Made by a program: the position numbers and the translations under genes
Part shown: piece after piece, positions 1 to 7,463 of the stretch
How the letters are laid out: every line of letters starts with the position of its first letter
Numbering within the stretch: the first letter of the stretch is position 1
Assembly: GCA_046351595.1 (NCBI GenBank)
Contig: JAXLYE010000006.1
Span: forward strand, 1 to 64,000
Origin: JAXLYE01 sp046351595
GTDB lineage: Bacteria; Myxococcota_A; Polyangia; Palsa-1104; JAEUJZ01
Reading direction: 5' to 3'
DNA length: 64,000 bases
The notes under the pieces: generated by a model
Told to the model about the DNA's origin: nothing
Databases searched by the model: none
What the model saw: only the letters and a program-made list of their open reading frames with translations

Positions 1-869
1 CGCGTGATCCCCAGCGCCTCGGCCGTCCGCTTCTTGTTCCCGCCCAGCGCCGCCAGCGTCGCCCGCAGCAGCACCTGCTCGGCCACGGCCAGCGACGTAC
101 CCAACGGGATCTGTACCGTGGCGTCCCGTGCAGCCGGCGACAGCAGATCCCCCAGGTCCGCAGCGCGCAGCACGCCGCCGCGGGCACGCCATCCAGCCTG
201 TAGAAGACCCCCCTCCAGCTCGCGCACGTTGCCCGGCCAGGGGTAGTCACAGAGCAGGGCCAGCGCTTCCTCGTCGCACGACAGGCTCGGAACTCCGCTG
301 CGGCTTTGCTCGGCCAGCACATCGGCGGCCAGCGCGGGCAGATCGGGCTTGCGCGACCGCAGCGGAGGCAGGTGCAGCCGGACGGCAGCCAGGCGATGGT
401 ACAGATCTCGGCGCAGACGACCGCGCCGAACAAGTGGATCGAGATCCTCGGCCGCGTTGCCGATCCAGCGGGGCGCCTGCCGGAAGCGGCGCGACGAGAG
501 TCCGGATGTCTCCATCGCAAGCGGCGACTGCAGCACGCGCAGCAGCTCGATCTGCGCCGCCGCGTCCAGCTCTGCGACGCCATCCAGCAGCACCGAGCCG
601 CTGCGCGCCCGCGGCAGCACCTCCGCGAGCTCGGCCTGCAGCGCCGCCCCATCCAGCCCGCTGCAGCGGATTACCTCGAAGGGCTCTGCCCCTCGACCCG
701 AGCACCGATGCAGCGCCCGGGCTGCGCGCTCCTTGCCGACGCCGGGCTCGCCCCAGATGAGCACGGGCATATCGCTCGGCGCGACGTTCTCAAGCTCCGT
801 GGCGAACCGGCGCATCGCGCGCGACTCGCAGACCAGGCCGAGCTCGGGCGTTTTGGCTGATGGCCTCAT
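1..869 (-). CDS. Degenerate sigma-54-type AAA+ regulator with Fis-like HTH (3' end off window)
   Basis: The first 289 residues are in the window; the C-terminus lies beyond position 1. A Walker A motif (GEPGVGKE, residues 40-47), an arginine-rich sensor segment (RRDLYHRL, 153-160), the WPGNVRELE signature (211-219) and a Fis-type helix-turn-helix beginning LGGNKKRTAEALGIT (275-289) place it with bacterial enhancer-binding proteins. Two hallmarks are missing: the segment that should carry the GAFTGA sigma-54 contact loop is deleted (only about 20 residues join the RCSGLDG region to the Walker B strand), and Walker B reads LLDG instead of LDE. It also has no receiver or sensory domain. It probably regulates without remodelling sigma-54 holoenzyme. 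The ATG overlaps the stop of the upstream methyltransferase gene (ATGA), with AAGGAG upstream, so it is the last gene of a four-gene operon. Confidence 0.8.
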   Translation of the reverse strand, partial: MRPSAKTPELGLVCESRAMRRFATELENVAPSDMPVLIWGEPGVGKERAARALHRCSGRGAEPFEVIRCSGLDGAALQAELAEVLPRARSGSVLLDGVAELDAAAQIELLRVLQSPLAMETSGLSSRRFRQAPRWIGNAAEDLDPLVRRGRLRRDLYHRLAAVRLHLPPLRSRKPDLPALAADVLAEQSRSGVPSLSCDEEALALLCDYPWPGNVRELEGGLLQAGWRARGGVLRAADLGDLLSPAARDATVQIPLGTSLAVAEQVLLRATLAALGGNKKRTAEALGIT

Positions 870-1897
870 GGTATCTCCTTGGTCCCGTGTCCGGCCGCCC
901 CGCAGCGACGGTAGACCTGTAGCTCGCCGGGAAGCGCCTCGCCGTAGCGGCAGGCGGCCACTTGCTCCCAGCCGAGCGCGCTCAGCCGCTCACACAGCGG
1001 CGCGGGCTGGTAGTGCCTGCGCCGCCACAGCTCGATCTCGCGAGGCTGGAACTCGCCGGGAAGGATCGCGACGGCGCTCCAGGCGTAGCTTCCTGGAAGC
1101 GCCGCATCCGGATCCATGCGCAGCGTCCACTCGATCGGCTCGCCACTCGCGTGCGGCGCGAGGGCGGTCGTGAGCCATGGCTTTGCCTCGTCGAGCTGTC
1201 GCTGTGCCGCCTCGCCTTGGCGCGCCCACCGGACCTCCTGGCTCTCGCCGGCCGCCAGCGGCAGGTCGAGCACCAGCAGATCGCCGGCGCCACAGAAGGC
1301 CAGGCCGTAGCGCAGGAAGCGCAGCTCGTCTTCGAGCTCACCAAGCGTCCCGCCGAGCAAGAGGATCACGCGCTGCCGCCCGGAGAGAGATAGGAGGTCC
1401 GCATGAGACGATAGCTCCTCCAGGTCGGCGAGCAGGGCCCAGACCGCGACGCCTGGCAAGGACTCGGCCGCGTGGACATAGGCAGCGGTCAGCAGCGGCT
1501 CGCTCAGGTCCACCAGACCCAGCGAGGTAGGCCCGTCCGCGCCGAGCAGCTGCGCCGCGAGGCGGATGTCGGGACGCCCCTCGCCGACCCCCAGCACCAG
1601 CACATCGAGAGGCTCCGCGCGAAGGTACGGGCGGATCGCGGCGGCCAGTGGGTCCAGACTGGCCGCCCACGCTTGCGCCTCGGGACAGCGTCGGACATAG
1701 AGGCGATAGGCTGCGGCGCTGGCAGGCCCGAGATACGCCCAGACTGGGCGCAGCGTGGTCCGCTCGGCGCGCAGCGTATGAGGCATCTCGACGGCTTCGC
1801 GGCTCAGGCGGCGGTGCGGCGTCAGCACGCAGTTGAGCCAGCGGGAACGTTCCGGCGGCTGCGACGGCCGCGGCGTACCAAGCGGGCGGCGCTTCAT
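866..1897 (-). CDS. SAM-dependent methyltransferase, EgtD/histidine-methyltransferase-like
   Basis: A 343-residue protein with a class I methyltransferase glycine-rich loop (DVLVLGVGEG, residues 98-107), an acidic strand end (LGLVDLSEPLL) and a later LLLGGTLGEL segment resembling the motif after strand 4 in the EgtD/Methyltransf_33 group. The amino-acid substrate cannot be told from the sequence. I chose the ATG at 1897 because it overlaps the stop of the transporter gene upstream as ATGA, while the longer open frame to 2029 would run into that gene. Tight coupling with a transporter upstream and a regulator downstream suggests a small-molecule modification and transport operon. It could be any class I methyltransferase; the EgtD link is by general resemblance only. 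Confidence 0.65.
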   Translation of the reverse strand: MKRRPLGTPRPSQPPERSRWLNCVLTPHRRLSREAVEMPHTLRAERTTLRPVWAYLGPASAAAYRLYVRRCPEAQAWAASLDPLAAAIRPYLRAEPLDVLVLGVGEGRPDIRLAAQLLGADGPTSLGLVDLSEPLLTAAYVHAAESLPGVAVWALLADLEELSSHADLLSLSGRQRVILLLGGTLGELEDELRFLRYGLAFCGAGDLLVLDLPLAAGESQEVRWARQGEAAQRQLDEAKPWLTTALAPHASGEPIEWTLRMDPDAALPGSYAWSAVAILPGEFQPREIELWRRRHYQPAPLCERLSALGWEQVAACRYGEALPGELQVYRRCGAAGHGTKEIP

Positions 1898-3459
1898 GCT
1901 GCACGCTCGCGCGCCTGAGACGGGAGTCCGTCCATCGTCTGCGCGATCAGGAAGGAGCCGCACAGCAGAACCGCCAGGCCGCCGCCGATGGCGCTGAACG
2001 CGCGGACCGGGAGCGGCAGCCGGCTGCATGCGCTCAGAGGCACAGGTGCCGCAATGGCCAGCGCAGCAAGGAGCCGCCGCATGCGTTCAGGGAATGCTGG
2101 CGACGTGGAGAGGACCGCCGACAGTTCGGAGGGCTCAGGCACAGCGGAAGCCCCCATGCGCTCGTTGCGCGCGGCCGCATGCTCCTCTTTGCGGGAGGCA
2201 GCGAGCAGAACCTCAAGAGCCCCCAGCCTCGTCAAGATCACCGCCGCCGCCGTCAGCGACAGCACCGCGAGCCCGCCGAAGTAGCGGTGATGCGGCCAGC
2301 GCGTCCACAGAAAGCCCAGGAGCCCCGCCAGCTCGTTGCCCGCGGCCGTCGCGGCAAACCACAGCGCCACCAGGCGCGAGGCCTCCTGCGGCGGCGCAAG
2401 GCGTGTAACCAGCGCCAGGCCCATCGGCGCAAGCAGCAGCTCGCCGAGCGTCAGGAATACATAGCAGCCGCCAAGCCAGCCGAGGCCGACCCGGGCGGTA
2501 TCGCCACCCTGCAGCCCGGCCAGAGTCATCACGCTGAAGGCGACGCCGGTGGCGACAAAGCCCCAGGCCATCTTGCCTGTAGCCGACAGCGCCGCGCCAC
2601 GCCGGCACAGGCCCGACAGGAGCCAGCCGAGAGGCGGTGCCAGCGCGAGCACCAGGAGCGAGTGCAGAGACATGAAGTGCCCCGGGGCCACGTACAGCGC
2701 CCGACCGAGGAGCGACACGTGCAGCACGGTATGCTGCTCAGCGAACAGCGTCAGCGAGGTCGTGGCCTGCGCGGCTGCGATCCAGTACACGACGCCCAGC
2801 GCGCAGATCTGCCGGCACGCGCGCACGCGCTCGGGCGCCTCGCTCGATGCGCTCCCCCTGGCGTCAGGCAGGACTGCGGCAGGGCGCGCGGGGCGCAGGG
2901 CGACCGCGCTGGCCGCAAAGCAGGCCGTGCTGGCCAGCATCCCGAGCGCGGCGACCTGAAAGACCGCGGCCCAGCCCCAGCGCGCTCGCACCCACTCGGC
3001 GACGAGAGGCGCGACGGCGGCGCCCGCATTGAAGATGCAGTGCAAAAGCAGGAAACCGCTGTCGCGTCGCGGATCGCCATCGCGGTAGAGCGACCCGGCG
3101 AGCGCATGCAGCGCCGGCTTGAAGAGGCCGTGCCCGGCGACCAGCAGCAGGATCGCCGGCCGGAGGAACTGCGGCCGATTCAGCCCGAGCGCTCCGTACC
3201 CGAGCATCAACATCAACGTCCCGAGAAACGTCGCGAGCCGTCGCCCGAGCCACCGGTCGGCGAGCAGCCCGCCGGGCAGCCCGCTCAGGTAGGACAGCGC
3301 GTGCAGCGTCCCGCACAGAAGCACGGCCACGTCAGGTCGGAGGCCGTGAGCCTGCTGCAAGTACAACACGAGCAGCGGTAGCGTCGCGAAGCAGGCAAAG
3401 CGCTCCCAAAGCTGGACGAGCGCAAGGAGATACAGGGCACGAGGGTGGTGTCTCGTCAT
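1894..3459 (-). CDS. POT/PTR-family MFS transporter
   Basis: A 521-residue polytopic membrane protein with many hydrophobic helices. The N-terminal helix carries the WERF motif (residues 18-21) and is followed by a GLPGGLLADRWLGRR segment, both typical of proton-dependent oligopeptide transporters (POT/PTR2 family), which import di- and tripeptides or related small molecules with protons. The start at 3459 has a good ribosome site (CGGAGG, 6 bases upstream of ATG), better than the longer frame to 3546. It is the second gene of the minus-strand operon and its stop overlaps the methyltransferase start. About 80 bases separate it from the membrane kinase-like gene upstream. The substrate is unknown; the C-terminal extension after the last helices is unusually long. 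Confidence 0.8.
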   Translation of the reverse strand: MTRHHPRALYLLALVQLWERFACFATLPLLVLYLQQAHGLRPDVAVLLCGTLHALSYLSGLPGGLLADRWLGRRLATFLGTLMLMLGYGALGLNRPQFLRPAILLLVAGHGLFKPALHALAGSLYRDGDPRRDSGFLLLHCIFNAGAAVAPLVAEWVRARWGWAAVFQVAALGMLASTACFAASAVALRPARPAAVLPDARGSASSEAPERVRACRQICALGVVYWIAAAQATTSLTLFAEQHTVLHVSLLGRALYVAPGHFMSLHSLLVLALAPPLGWLLSGLCRRGAALSATGKMAWGFVATGVAFSVMTLAGLQGGDTARVGLGWLGGCYVFLTLGELLLAPMGLALVTRLAPPQEASRLVALWFAATAAGNELAGLLGFLWTRWPHHRYFGGLAVLSLTAAAVILTRLGALEVLLAASRKEEHAAARNERMGASAVPEPSELSAVLSTSPAFPERMRRLLAALAIAAPVPLSACSRLPLPVRAFSAIGGGLAVLLCGSFLIAQTMDGLPSQARERAA

Positions 3460-3538
3460 GGTGTCCTCCGTCGAGGCTGCGCCGCGGGGAGGCACGATCG
3501 GGGCCAAGCCCACGACCGTGCTCCCCGCGGGCAGCGAG

Positions 3539-4282
3539 TCAGGCACAGAATGCAGAGGTCTGCGCGACGGCGTCGGGCGTCTGAATCCCCGCGCCCGCCG
3601 GCTGCGGGTTCGTCGGCCAGATCAGCCACAAGTTGCTGTCGACCTCGATCGAGCCGGTGCCGCCCGCGAACCGACAGAGGTCAATCGCACGATCGGCCAG
3701 ATACGACGGCAGCCCCGGCTGCTCCGGCTCGGTGGTGATGTGCACGATGAGCTGGGGGCTGGCGCTGCGACGGTACAGCGGGTGTTCAGGCGCCAGCGGC
3801 GCCAGCTCGACGAAGTGCGACCGCCCGAGCTGCGCCGCGTGCAGGATGAGCGCAGCCAGCGCCAAAGAGAACGCGGGTTCCTCAACCGAGAGCCCGCGGC
3901 AGTCGAGCAGCACCTCGACGCGAAACGAGTGCGGCGGCAGCACGCGCGCGACCTCGGCCACGGTCTGCCACAGTCGCCGAGCGAGAGCGCCATTGTTCTC
4001 GTGACCATGGCCTTGCAGGTTGGCCCTGCGGGCGGCCGGGGCTTGCGGCGCGTCGGTCGCTCCAGGCGGGCGCAGCATACTCTCGGGAACCGTGTGGCAC
4101 GGTGCTGTGTCCCTCTTTGGGACCGCACGCGGCACCGCGTCCCGCTCAGCGGCTCGGCGGCGCAGCGCCCGGCGGTCGCGGCGCCACACCCCGAGCGCCG
4201 CCAGGCCGAGCGCCCCGGCGAACACGACGACACCTACCAAGATCGCTTCGTCGGGAGCCGGCAGACCCCAGTTAACCAACAT
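3539..4282 (-). CDS. Membrane-anchored protein with degenerate histidine-kinase-like C-terminal region
   Basis: A 247-residue protein. One N-terminal transmembrane helix (about residues 13-33, ILVGVVVFAGALGLAALGVW) is followed by an Arg-rich cytoplasmic stretch. The C-terminal 150 residues loosely follow the histidine kinase pattern (a HGHENNGALARR segment where HxxNN usually sits, a later GGTGSIEVDSN-like G2 region), but the phosphorylatable histidine context and the N, G1 and F boxes are not convincing, so catalysis is doubtful. The start at 4282 is preceded by GGGAGGGG. As first gene of the operon with a transporter, a methyltransferase and a regulator lacking the sigma-54 loop, it may be a signalling adaptor. 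The kinase resemblance is inference; an unrelated membrane protein is possible. Confidence 0.6.
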   Translation of the reverse strand: MLVNWGLPAPDEAILVGVVVFAGALGLAALGVWRRDRRALRRRAAERDAVPRAVPKRDTAPCHTVPESMLRPPGATDAPQAPAARRANLQGHGHENNGALARRLWQTVAEVARVLPPHSFRVEVLLDCRGLSVEEPAFSLALAALILHAAQLGRSHFVELAPLAPEHPLYRRSASPQLIVHITTEPEQPGLPSYLADRAIDLCRFAGGTGSIEVDSNLWLIWPTNPQPAGAGIQTPDAVAQTSAFCA

Positions 4283-4450
4283 GGCGCCCCTCCCGACGGT
4301 AAGAGGGAACCACGGCCGACGGCTCATGCCGACGGCAGACCAGTGCAACCAGGCTTCGCAGCCTCATGGCGAGTCTCCACATGCGCAAGCAGGGCAGACC
4401 CGTGGTAACGTGCGCTTCGTTCCACGGGGGTACCTCCTCGGGGAACACCG

Positions 4451-4490
4451 GCCCTCGTCGTGTTCCCGCACGGCGAGGGCTCTTTCGTTT
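4451..4490 (+). terminator. Hairpin with T-rich tail, probable terminator
   Basis: GCCCTCG (4451-4457) pairs with CGAGGGC (4474-4480) and is followed by TCTTTCGTTT. A second inverted repeat, GGGAACAC (4441-4448) with GTGTTCCC (4460-4467), overlaps the same loop, so alternative foldings are possible. It lies in the 363-base gap (4283-4645) between divergent genes, in which I see no other gene. Confidence 0.45.
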
Positions 4491-4645
4491 CTGCGATCAG
4501 GTCAGGGTCGCGCTCTCTCGGAACCTCCTCGGGAAGGGGTTGGGCCGGTGGGATCTCAACGGCCAGGACTATCCAAGTTGCATGCCAACATGAGAAAGGC
4601 AAGGTCCGTGTTGACACCGACGCCGCAGCCGTGCGTGAACAGGGC

Positions 4646-4852
4646 ATGCAAGCCAAGCGGACAAGCGTGAACCTCGATCCTCAAGTCGTGGCCGAGGCGA
4701 AGATGGCGCTGTGGGAAGCGCAGCGCGCGGGCATCCCGGACTGTCCCAAGAACCTCACGGCGCTGTATGCCGTGGCGCTCGCGCGGGAGACGGAGGAACT
4801 GCGCAATCGAGCGGTCAAAGCCGCGGCCCGGCGCGGGAAGACGGCGCACTGA
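4646..4852 (+). CDS. Small ribbon-helix-helix-like DNA-binding protein
   Basis: A 68-residue basic protein. The N-terminus (KRTSVNLD) looks like the DNA-contacting beta strand of the MetJ/Arc/CopG fold, followed by two predicted helices (VVAEAKMALWEAQ and LTALYAVALARETEELR) and a basic tail. The frame is open further upstream, but the ATG at 4646 gives the compact fold and is preceded by CAGGG. Such proteins are typical of plasmid partition, copy control and antitoxin loci. It lies about 115 bases upstream of a block of helically phased repeats and the first zinc-finger gene, so it is a candidate ligand of those repeats. No partner ATPase or toxin is adjacent. Confidence 0.6.
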   Translation: MQAKRTSVNLDPQVVAEAKMALWEAQRAGIPDCPKNLTALYAVALARETEELRNRAVKAAARRGKTAH

Positions 4853-4967
4853 GCTACCTTCACGCTCGCCGCTCGCACCCAAGCGGTGCCGTGTTCAGCA
4901 TGTGATGCAAGCCTGCACTCACCTCGCGTCGGGAAGCCAGGCCGGTGTCGCTGGATCGGTGCACCAT

Positions 4968-5015
4968 CGTTGGCCGAGCGTTGGTCCGCGTTGGGCGATC
5001 GTTGGCCTGCGTTGG
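4968..5015 (+). repeat. Five CGTTGG direct repeats phased at one helical turn
   Basis: CGTTGG starts at 4968, 4979, 4989, 5000 and 5010, giving intervals of 11, 10, 11 and 10 bases, an average of 10.5. All copies face the same side of the DNA helix, as in centromere-like or operator arrays bound by multimeric proteins. It is the left flank of a three-part repeat region ending at the zinc-finger gene at 5533. Confidence 0.85.
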
Positions 5016-5032
5016 TCGGCGCGGCTCGACGG

Positions 5033-5434
5033 GTTTGCCAGCAAGCTGCCGGCGCGCGCGCAACGGTTTGCCAGCAAGCTGCGGTCGCTGGCCGAGAAGT
5101 TGGCTGGCAAACCGCTGTGGGCGAGAGCGAGCGGTTGGCTAGCAAACCAGAGGGAGCGCTTGCTGGCAAACCGCCGCGCCGGTTGGCCGGCAAGCGTTTG
5201 CTCCCGATTGGCAGCAAGTCGGAAATTCCGGTTTGCTGCCAGCTCTTGTTGGCCAATCCAGATCATACCCTTAAGTGGCTGATTCTGTGGAGCTTTCTGG
5301 GAATCTTGTGGTTGGCTGCAGCGGTTTGCCGGCAAAGCGGAATTTCTGGCTTGCTGCCAGTTGGAATTCTGGGTTTGCAGGCAAACCGACCGGCGAGTTG
5401 GCTGGCAGCGCCAGACGTCGATTTGCTGGCAAAC
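5033..5434. repeat. Array of about a dozen copies of a 14-bp palindrome
   Basis: The palindromic consensus is GTTKGCYRGCAAAC. Good copies begin at 5033, 5066, 5099, 5134, 5158, 5182, 5324, 5373 and 5421; weaker or half copies begin at about 5231, 5311, 5349 and 5397. Near-perfect examples include GTTTGCAGGCAAAC (5373-5386). The first copies are spaced about 33, 33, 35, 24 and 24 bases. No convincing ORF crosses the region. The symmetric sites suggest binding of a dimer. Confidence 0.85.
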
Positions 5435-5453
5435 CCGCGCTGCACCGACCGCT

Positions 5454-5509
5454 CAACGCTCTCACAACGTTCTCACGTTTTTCCAACGCAAATCCAACGA
5501 TCCCCAACG
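5454..5509 (-). repeat. Inverted counterpart array of CAACG repeats
   Basis: CAACG, the reverse complement of the left array core, starts at 5454, 5465, 5484, 5495 and 5505, with a degraded copy (CACGT) near 5474. Intervals are about 10-11 bases apart from that gap. It mirrors the array at 4968-5015 on the other side of the palindrome block and ends 24 bases before the start of the downstream zinc-finger gene. Confidence 0.8.
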
Positions 5510-5532
5510 ATGCGGGGCCGCAGGCTGGAGGC

Positions 5533-6042
5533 ATGAACACCAGAACCTGTGCGCACTGTCAGAAACCTCTCAAGCCGAACAAGCGCGGGCTGTACTGCAA
5601 CCGACGCTGCACCTGGCGCGCCTGGCGGCGACGCGCCATTGCTCGCGGCCACGAGGCGCTGCTGTTGCATCTCCCGACCCTGCCGCGAGAAGCGGAGACC
5701 ATCCTTGCCACGGCGGGTCCCGACCGACTGCGCGTCGCCAACCAGCTCGCGCTGGTCGGTAGAGCGCCTGCCGGAGCGTACGGCTACCGCGTCGGGATCC
5801 AGAACGGAGAGAGCCTGATGCGCTGGTTCCCTCCGGCGCGGTTCCAGAGTCCTCCGATGTTCCTGCTGGAGCCGTTCGAGTGGCCGCTGGTCCCGCGCGC
5901 GGGAACGTACGCCGTGGTGTACCTGGATGCGAGCGGCCAGCCGCTGGGCGGACCGCGCTTCACCCTCTCGGTGCAGGACACGAACCCGCGGCTGCTCCTC
6001 GGGGACGGCGATCGCACATACAAGCCGCGACGCCGCTGCTGA
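5533..6042 (+). CDS. Zinc-finger protein, array-associated family, paralogue 1
   Basis: A 169-residue protein I do not recognise. The N-terminus has a C-x2-C-x12-C-x3-C pattern (Cys 6, 9, 22, 26) followed by an Arg-rich helix (RRCTWRAWRRRA), which resembles a treble-clef or zinc-ribbon DNA-binding finger. The remaining 110 residues look beta-rich and contain segments shared with the next gene: GRAPAGAYGYRV, RWFPP, LEPFEWPLVPR and a terminal GDGDRTYKPRRR. The ATG at 5533 directly follows GGAGG at short spacing. The gene lies just downstream of a 540-bp composite repeat array. By analogy with iteron or operator systems it may bind those repeats, either as an autoregulator or as an initiator-like factor; this is inference. 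Confidence 0.75.
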   Translation: MNTRTCAHCQKPLKPNKRGLYCNRRCTWRAWRRRAIARGHEALLLHLPTLPREAETILATAGPDRLRVANQLALVGRAPAGAYGYRVGIQNGESLMRWFPPARFQSPPMFLLEPFEWPLVPRAGTYAVVYLDASGQPLGGPRFTLSVQDTNPRLLLGDGDRTYKPRRRC

Positions 6043-6326
6043 CGCGGGCACGCAGGCTCACGGGCTCGCGGACGACGGCTTGGGGTGAAAGTCCTTCGGC
6101 GGACGCTGAAGAGCTTAGCGGGCGGAGATCCGCCTCTCTCCAGCAACGCGCTGAGGCCGAATACAGCGGATTGAGTCATTTCTGATCCGCTGAGCGCGCA
6201 TCGGACACAAGGATAAATAGTGCCACTAATCCATTAACCAAAATAAGCTCAATTGGTTCTGAGCATCCTACATCGACCGACATTGGCAACTGATTCGAGA
6301 ATCATTCTTCTCAAACAGCTTCTGTC

Positions 6327-6596
6327 AACCGTTTTCCCGAACGGCTTTCAAAAGCCATCGGCAGAAGCCGCCAACAAAAACGGTTGGTAAAAGCGGTTTG
6401 CAAAAACGGTCTGAAGCAAGTCGTACTGACTGGCAACCCTATAATCCTCTTTGGGAATTGCGAGCAGTGCCCTCTCCGCAAACCGTTTTTGACAACGGCT
6501 TTTAAAAACGGTCGTTAAAAACGGTCGTTAAAAACGGTCGTTAAAAACCGTTTTCGCGAACGGTTCGCGCGAACGGTTTTGGAAAACGGTTTGTGA
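6327..6596. repeat. Second locus-specific array built on AAAACGG/CCGTTTT
   Basis: Within an AT-rich gap of 677 bases without a gene (6043-6719), copies of AAAACGG, CCGTTTT and GAACGG recur, for example near 6328-6345, 6376, 6403, 6482 and 6504-6596. Some form longer inverted repeats, such as AACCGTTTTCGCGAACGGTT near 6546. The motif differs entirely from that of the array at 5033-5434, although both precede paralogous genes. The first part of the gap (6043-6326) shows only a short GGCGGA/TCCGCC hairpin (6121-6134) that may terminate paralogue 1. Confidence 0.8.
6504..6542 (+). repeat. Three exact 13-bp tandem repeats
   Basis: AAAAACGGTCGTT occurs three times head to tail at 6504-6516, 6517-6529 and 6530-6542, with a partial fourth copy beginning at 6543. 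It is the most regular part of the larger array upstream of the gene at 6720. Confidence 0.9.
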
Positions 6597-6719
6597 TACG
6601 CAGCACGGCGTGGCACACTGAACTACTCTACCCTACAAAAATAGAAGCAATACGTTCGTATAGCAGCGTCGAAGAACTCGATTGCGCGTTAGCGGCGTCG
6701 CCCGTTACATTGCTTTAGG

Positions 6720-7271
6720 ATGATGTGGGGGGACGAGCTCGAGATCTGCCCGGTCTGCAAGAGGACCCTCGATCGCGAGTCGCGCTCGCGGTGGGACAGG
6801 GATGAGTGCCGGATGCGGGAGTCGCGGATGCTCGCGTTCGAGCGGGCCCGCGGGTACCTGAGCCTGCCGCTTGCGACGGTGCCCGACGAGGTGCTCGAGC
6901 AGCTGCCGATCGGCGCCGAGCAGCGCTGGGCCGCCTACCGACACGTGATCCGGGGACGCGCTCCGGCCGGTGCGCACGGCTACCGGGTCGCGACCCTGCG
7001 CGAGGGGAGTCAGACCCTGCGCTGCTTCCCTCCTTCGGTCAGCCGCACTCTGGCGGTCTTCCATCTGGAGCCTTTTGAAACTCCGGTCGTGCCGATGCGC
7101 GGGCGGTATGTGGTGCTGTACTTCGACGAGCTTGGGAACCTGATCGGGGAGCCAACCTTTACGATCTACATCGGCTGGCGGGATCGGGGCCTGCGCTTCT
7201 CAGACGGGGATCGTACGCTGCTGCCTCGCAGGCGGGACGGACGGAGAGGGCGCATCCGGCACGAGGGGTGA
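6720..7271 (+). CDS. Zinc-finger protein, array-associated family, paralogue 2
   Basis: A 183-residue protein clearly paralogous to the gene at 5533. Shared blocks include GRAPAGAHGYRV, RCFPP, FHLEPFETPVVP, VVLYFDELGN, GEPTF and the C-terminal GDRTLLPRRR. The finger is altered: Cys 10, Cys 13 and Cys 30 are kept, but the third ligand position (residue 26) is Asp, with the family spacing exactly preserved. Asp can ligate zinc, so this may be a variant rather than a dead site. Two consecutive ATGs (6720, 6723) make the exact start uncertain and there is no strong ribosome site. It is preceded by its own, different repeat array and followed by a tyrosine recombinase gene in the same direction. 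Confidence 0.75.
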   Translation: MMWGDELEICPVCKRTLDRESRSRWDRDECRMRESRMLAFERARGYLSLPLATVPDEVLEQLPIGAEQRWAAYRHVIRGRAPAGAHGYRVATLREGSQTLRCFPPSVSRTLAVFHLEPFETPVVPMRGRYVVLYFDELGNLIGEPTFTIYIGWRDRGLRFSDGDRTLLPRRRDGRRGRIRHEG

Positions 7272-7463
7272 GTTTCGGGCGGTCCCGCCGTTGGTGCCCC
7301 ATCGACCCGGCCAGGCGTCGTCCTCTGCTCGCAGCACGACTTGAGCCTGTACCTGACAGTCGGGGAACCGAAAGAAAACCACACCTTGTCGATCCTCCTT
7401 CTGCGGGCCTGTGCTATCTCGAGCACGGCAAGCAGCTGCAGCGCCTTCCGAAAGGTGAAGGCG

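Noticed and set aside
2179..3381. Long plus-strand open frame of 400 codons
   Set aside because: It is antisense to the POT transporter, low in hydrophobic content and extremely rich in Arg, Gln and Ala, the typical product of reading GC-rich coding DNA on the wrong strand.
4968..5509. CRISPR array
   Set aside because: Repeat units are 6 to 14 bases, palindromic and overlapping in spacing; there are no 20-40-base unique spacers and no cas genes in the window.
4646..5509. Complete plasmid partition locus
   Set aside because: RHH gene and phased repeats fit, but no ParM, ParA or TubZ-like gene is present, so only a resemblance is claimed.
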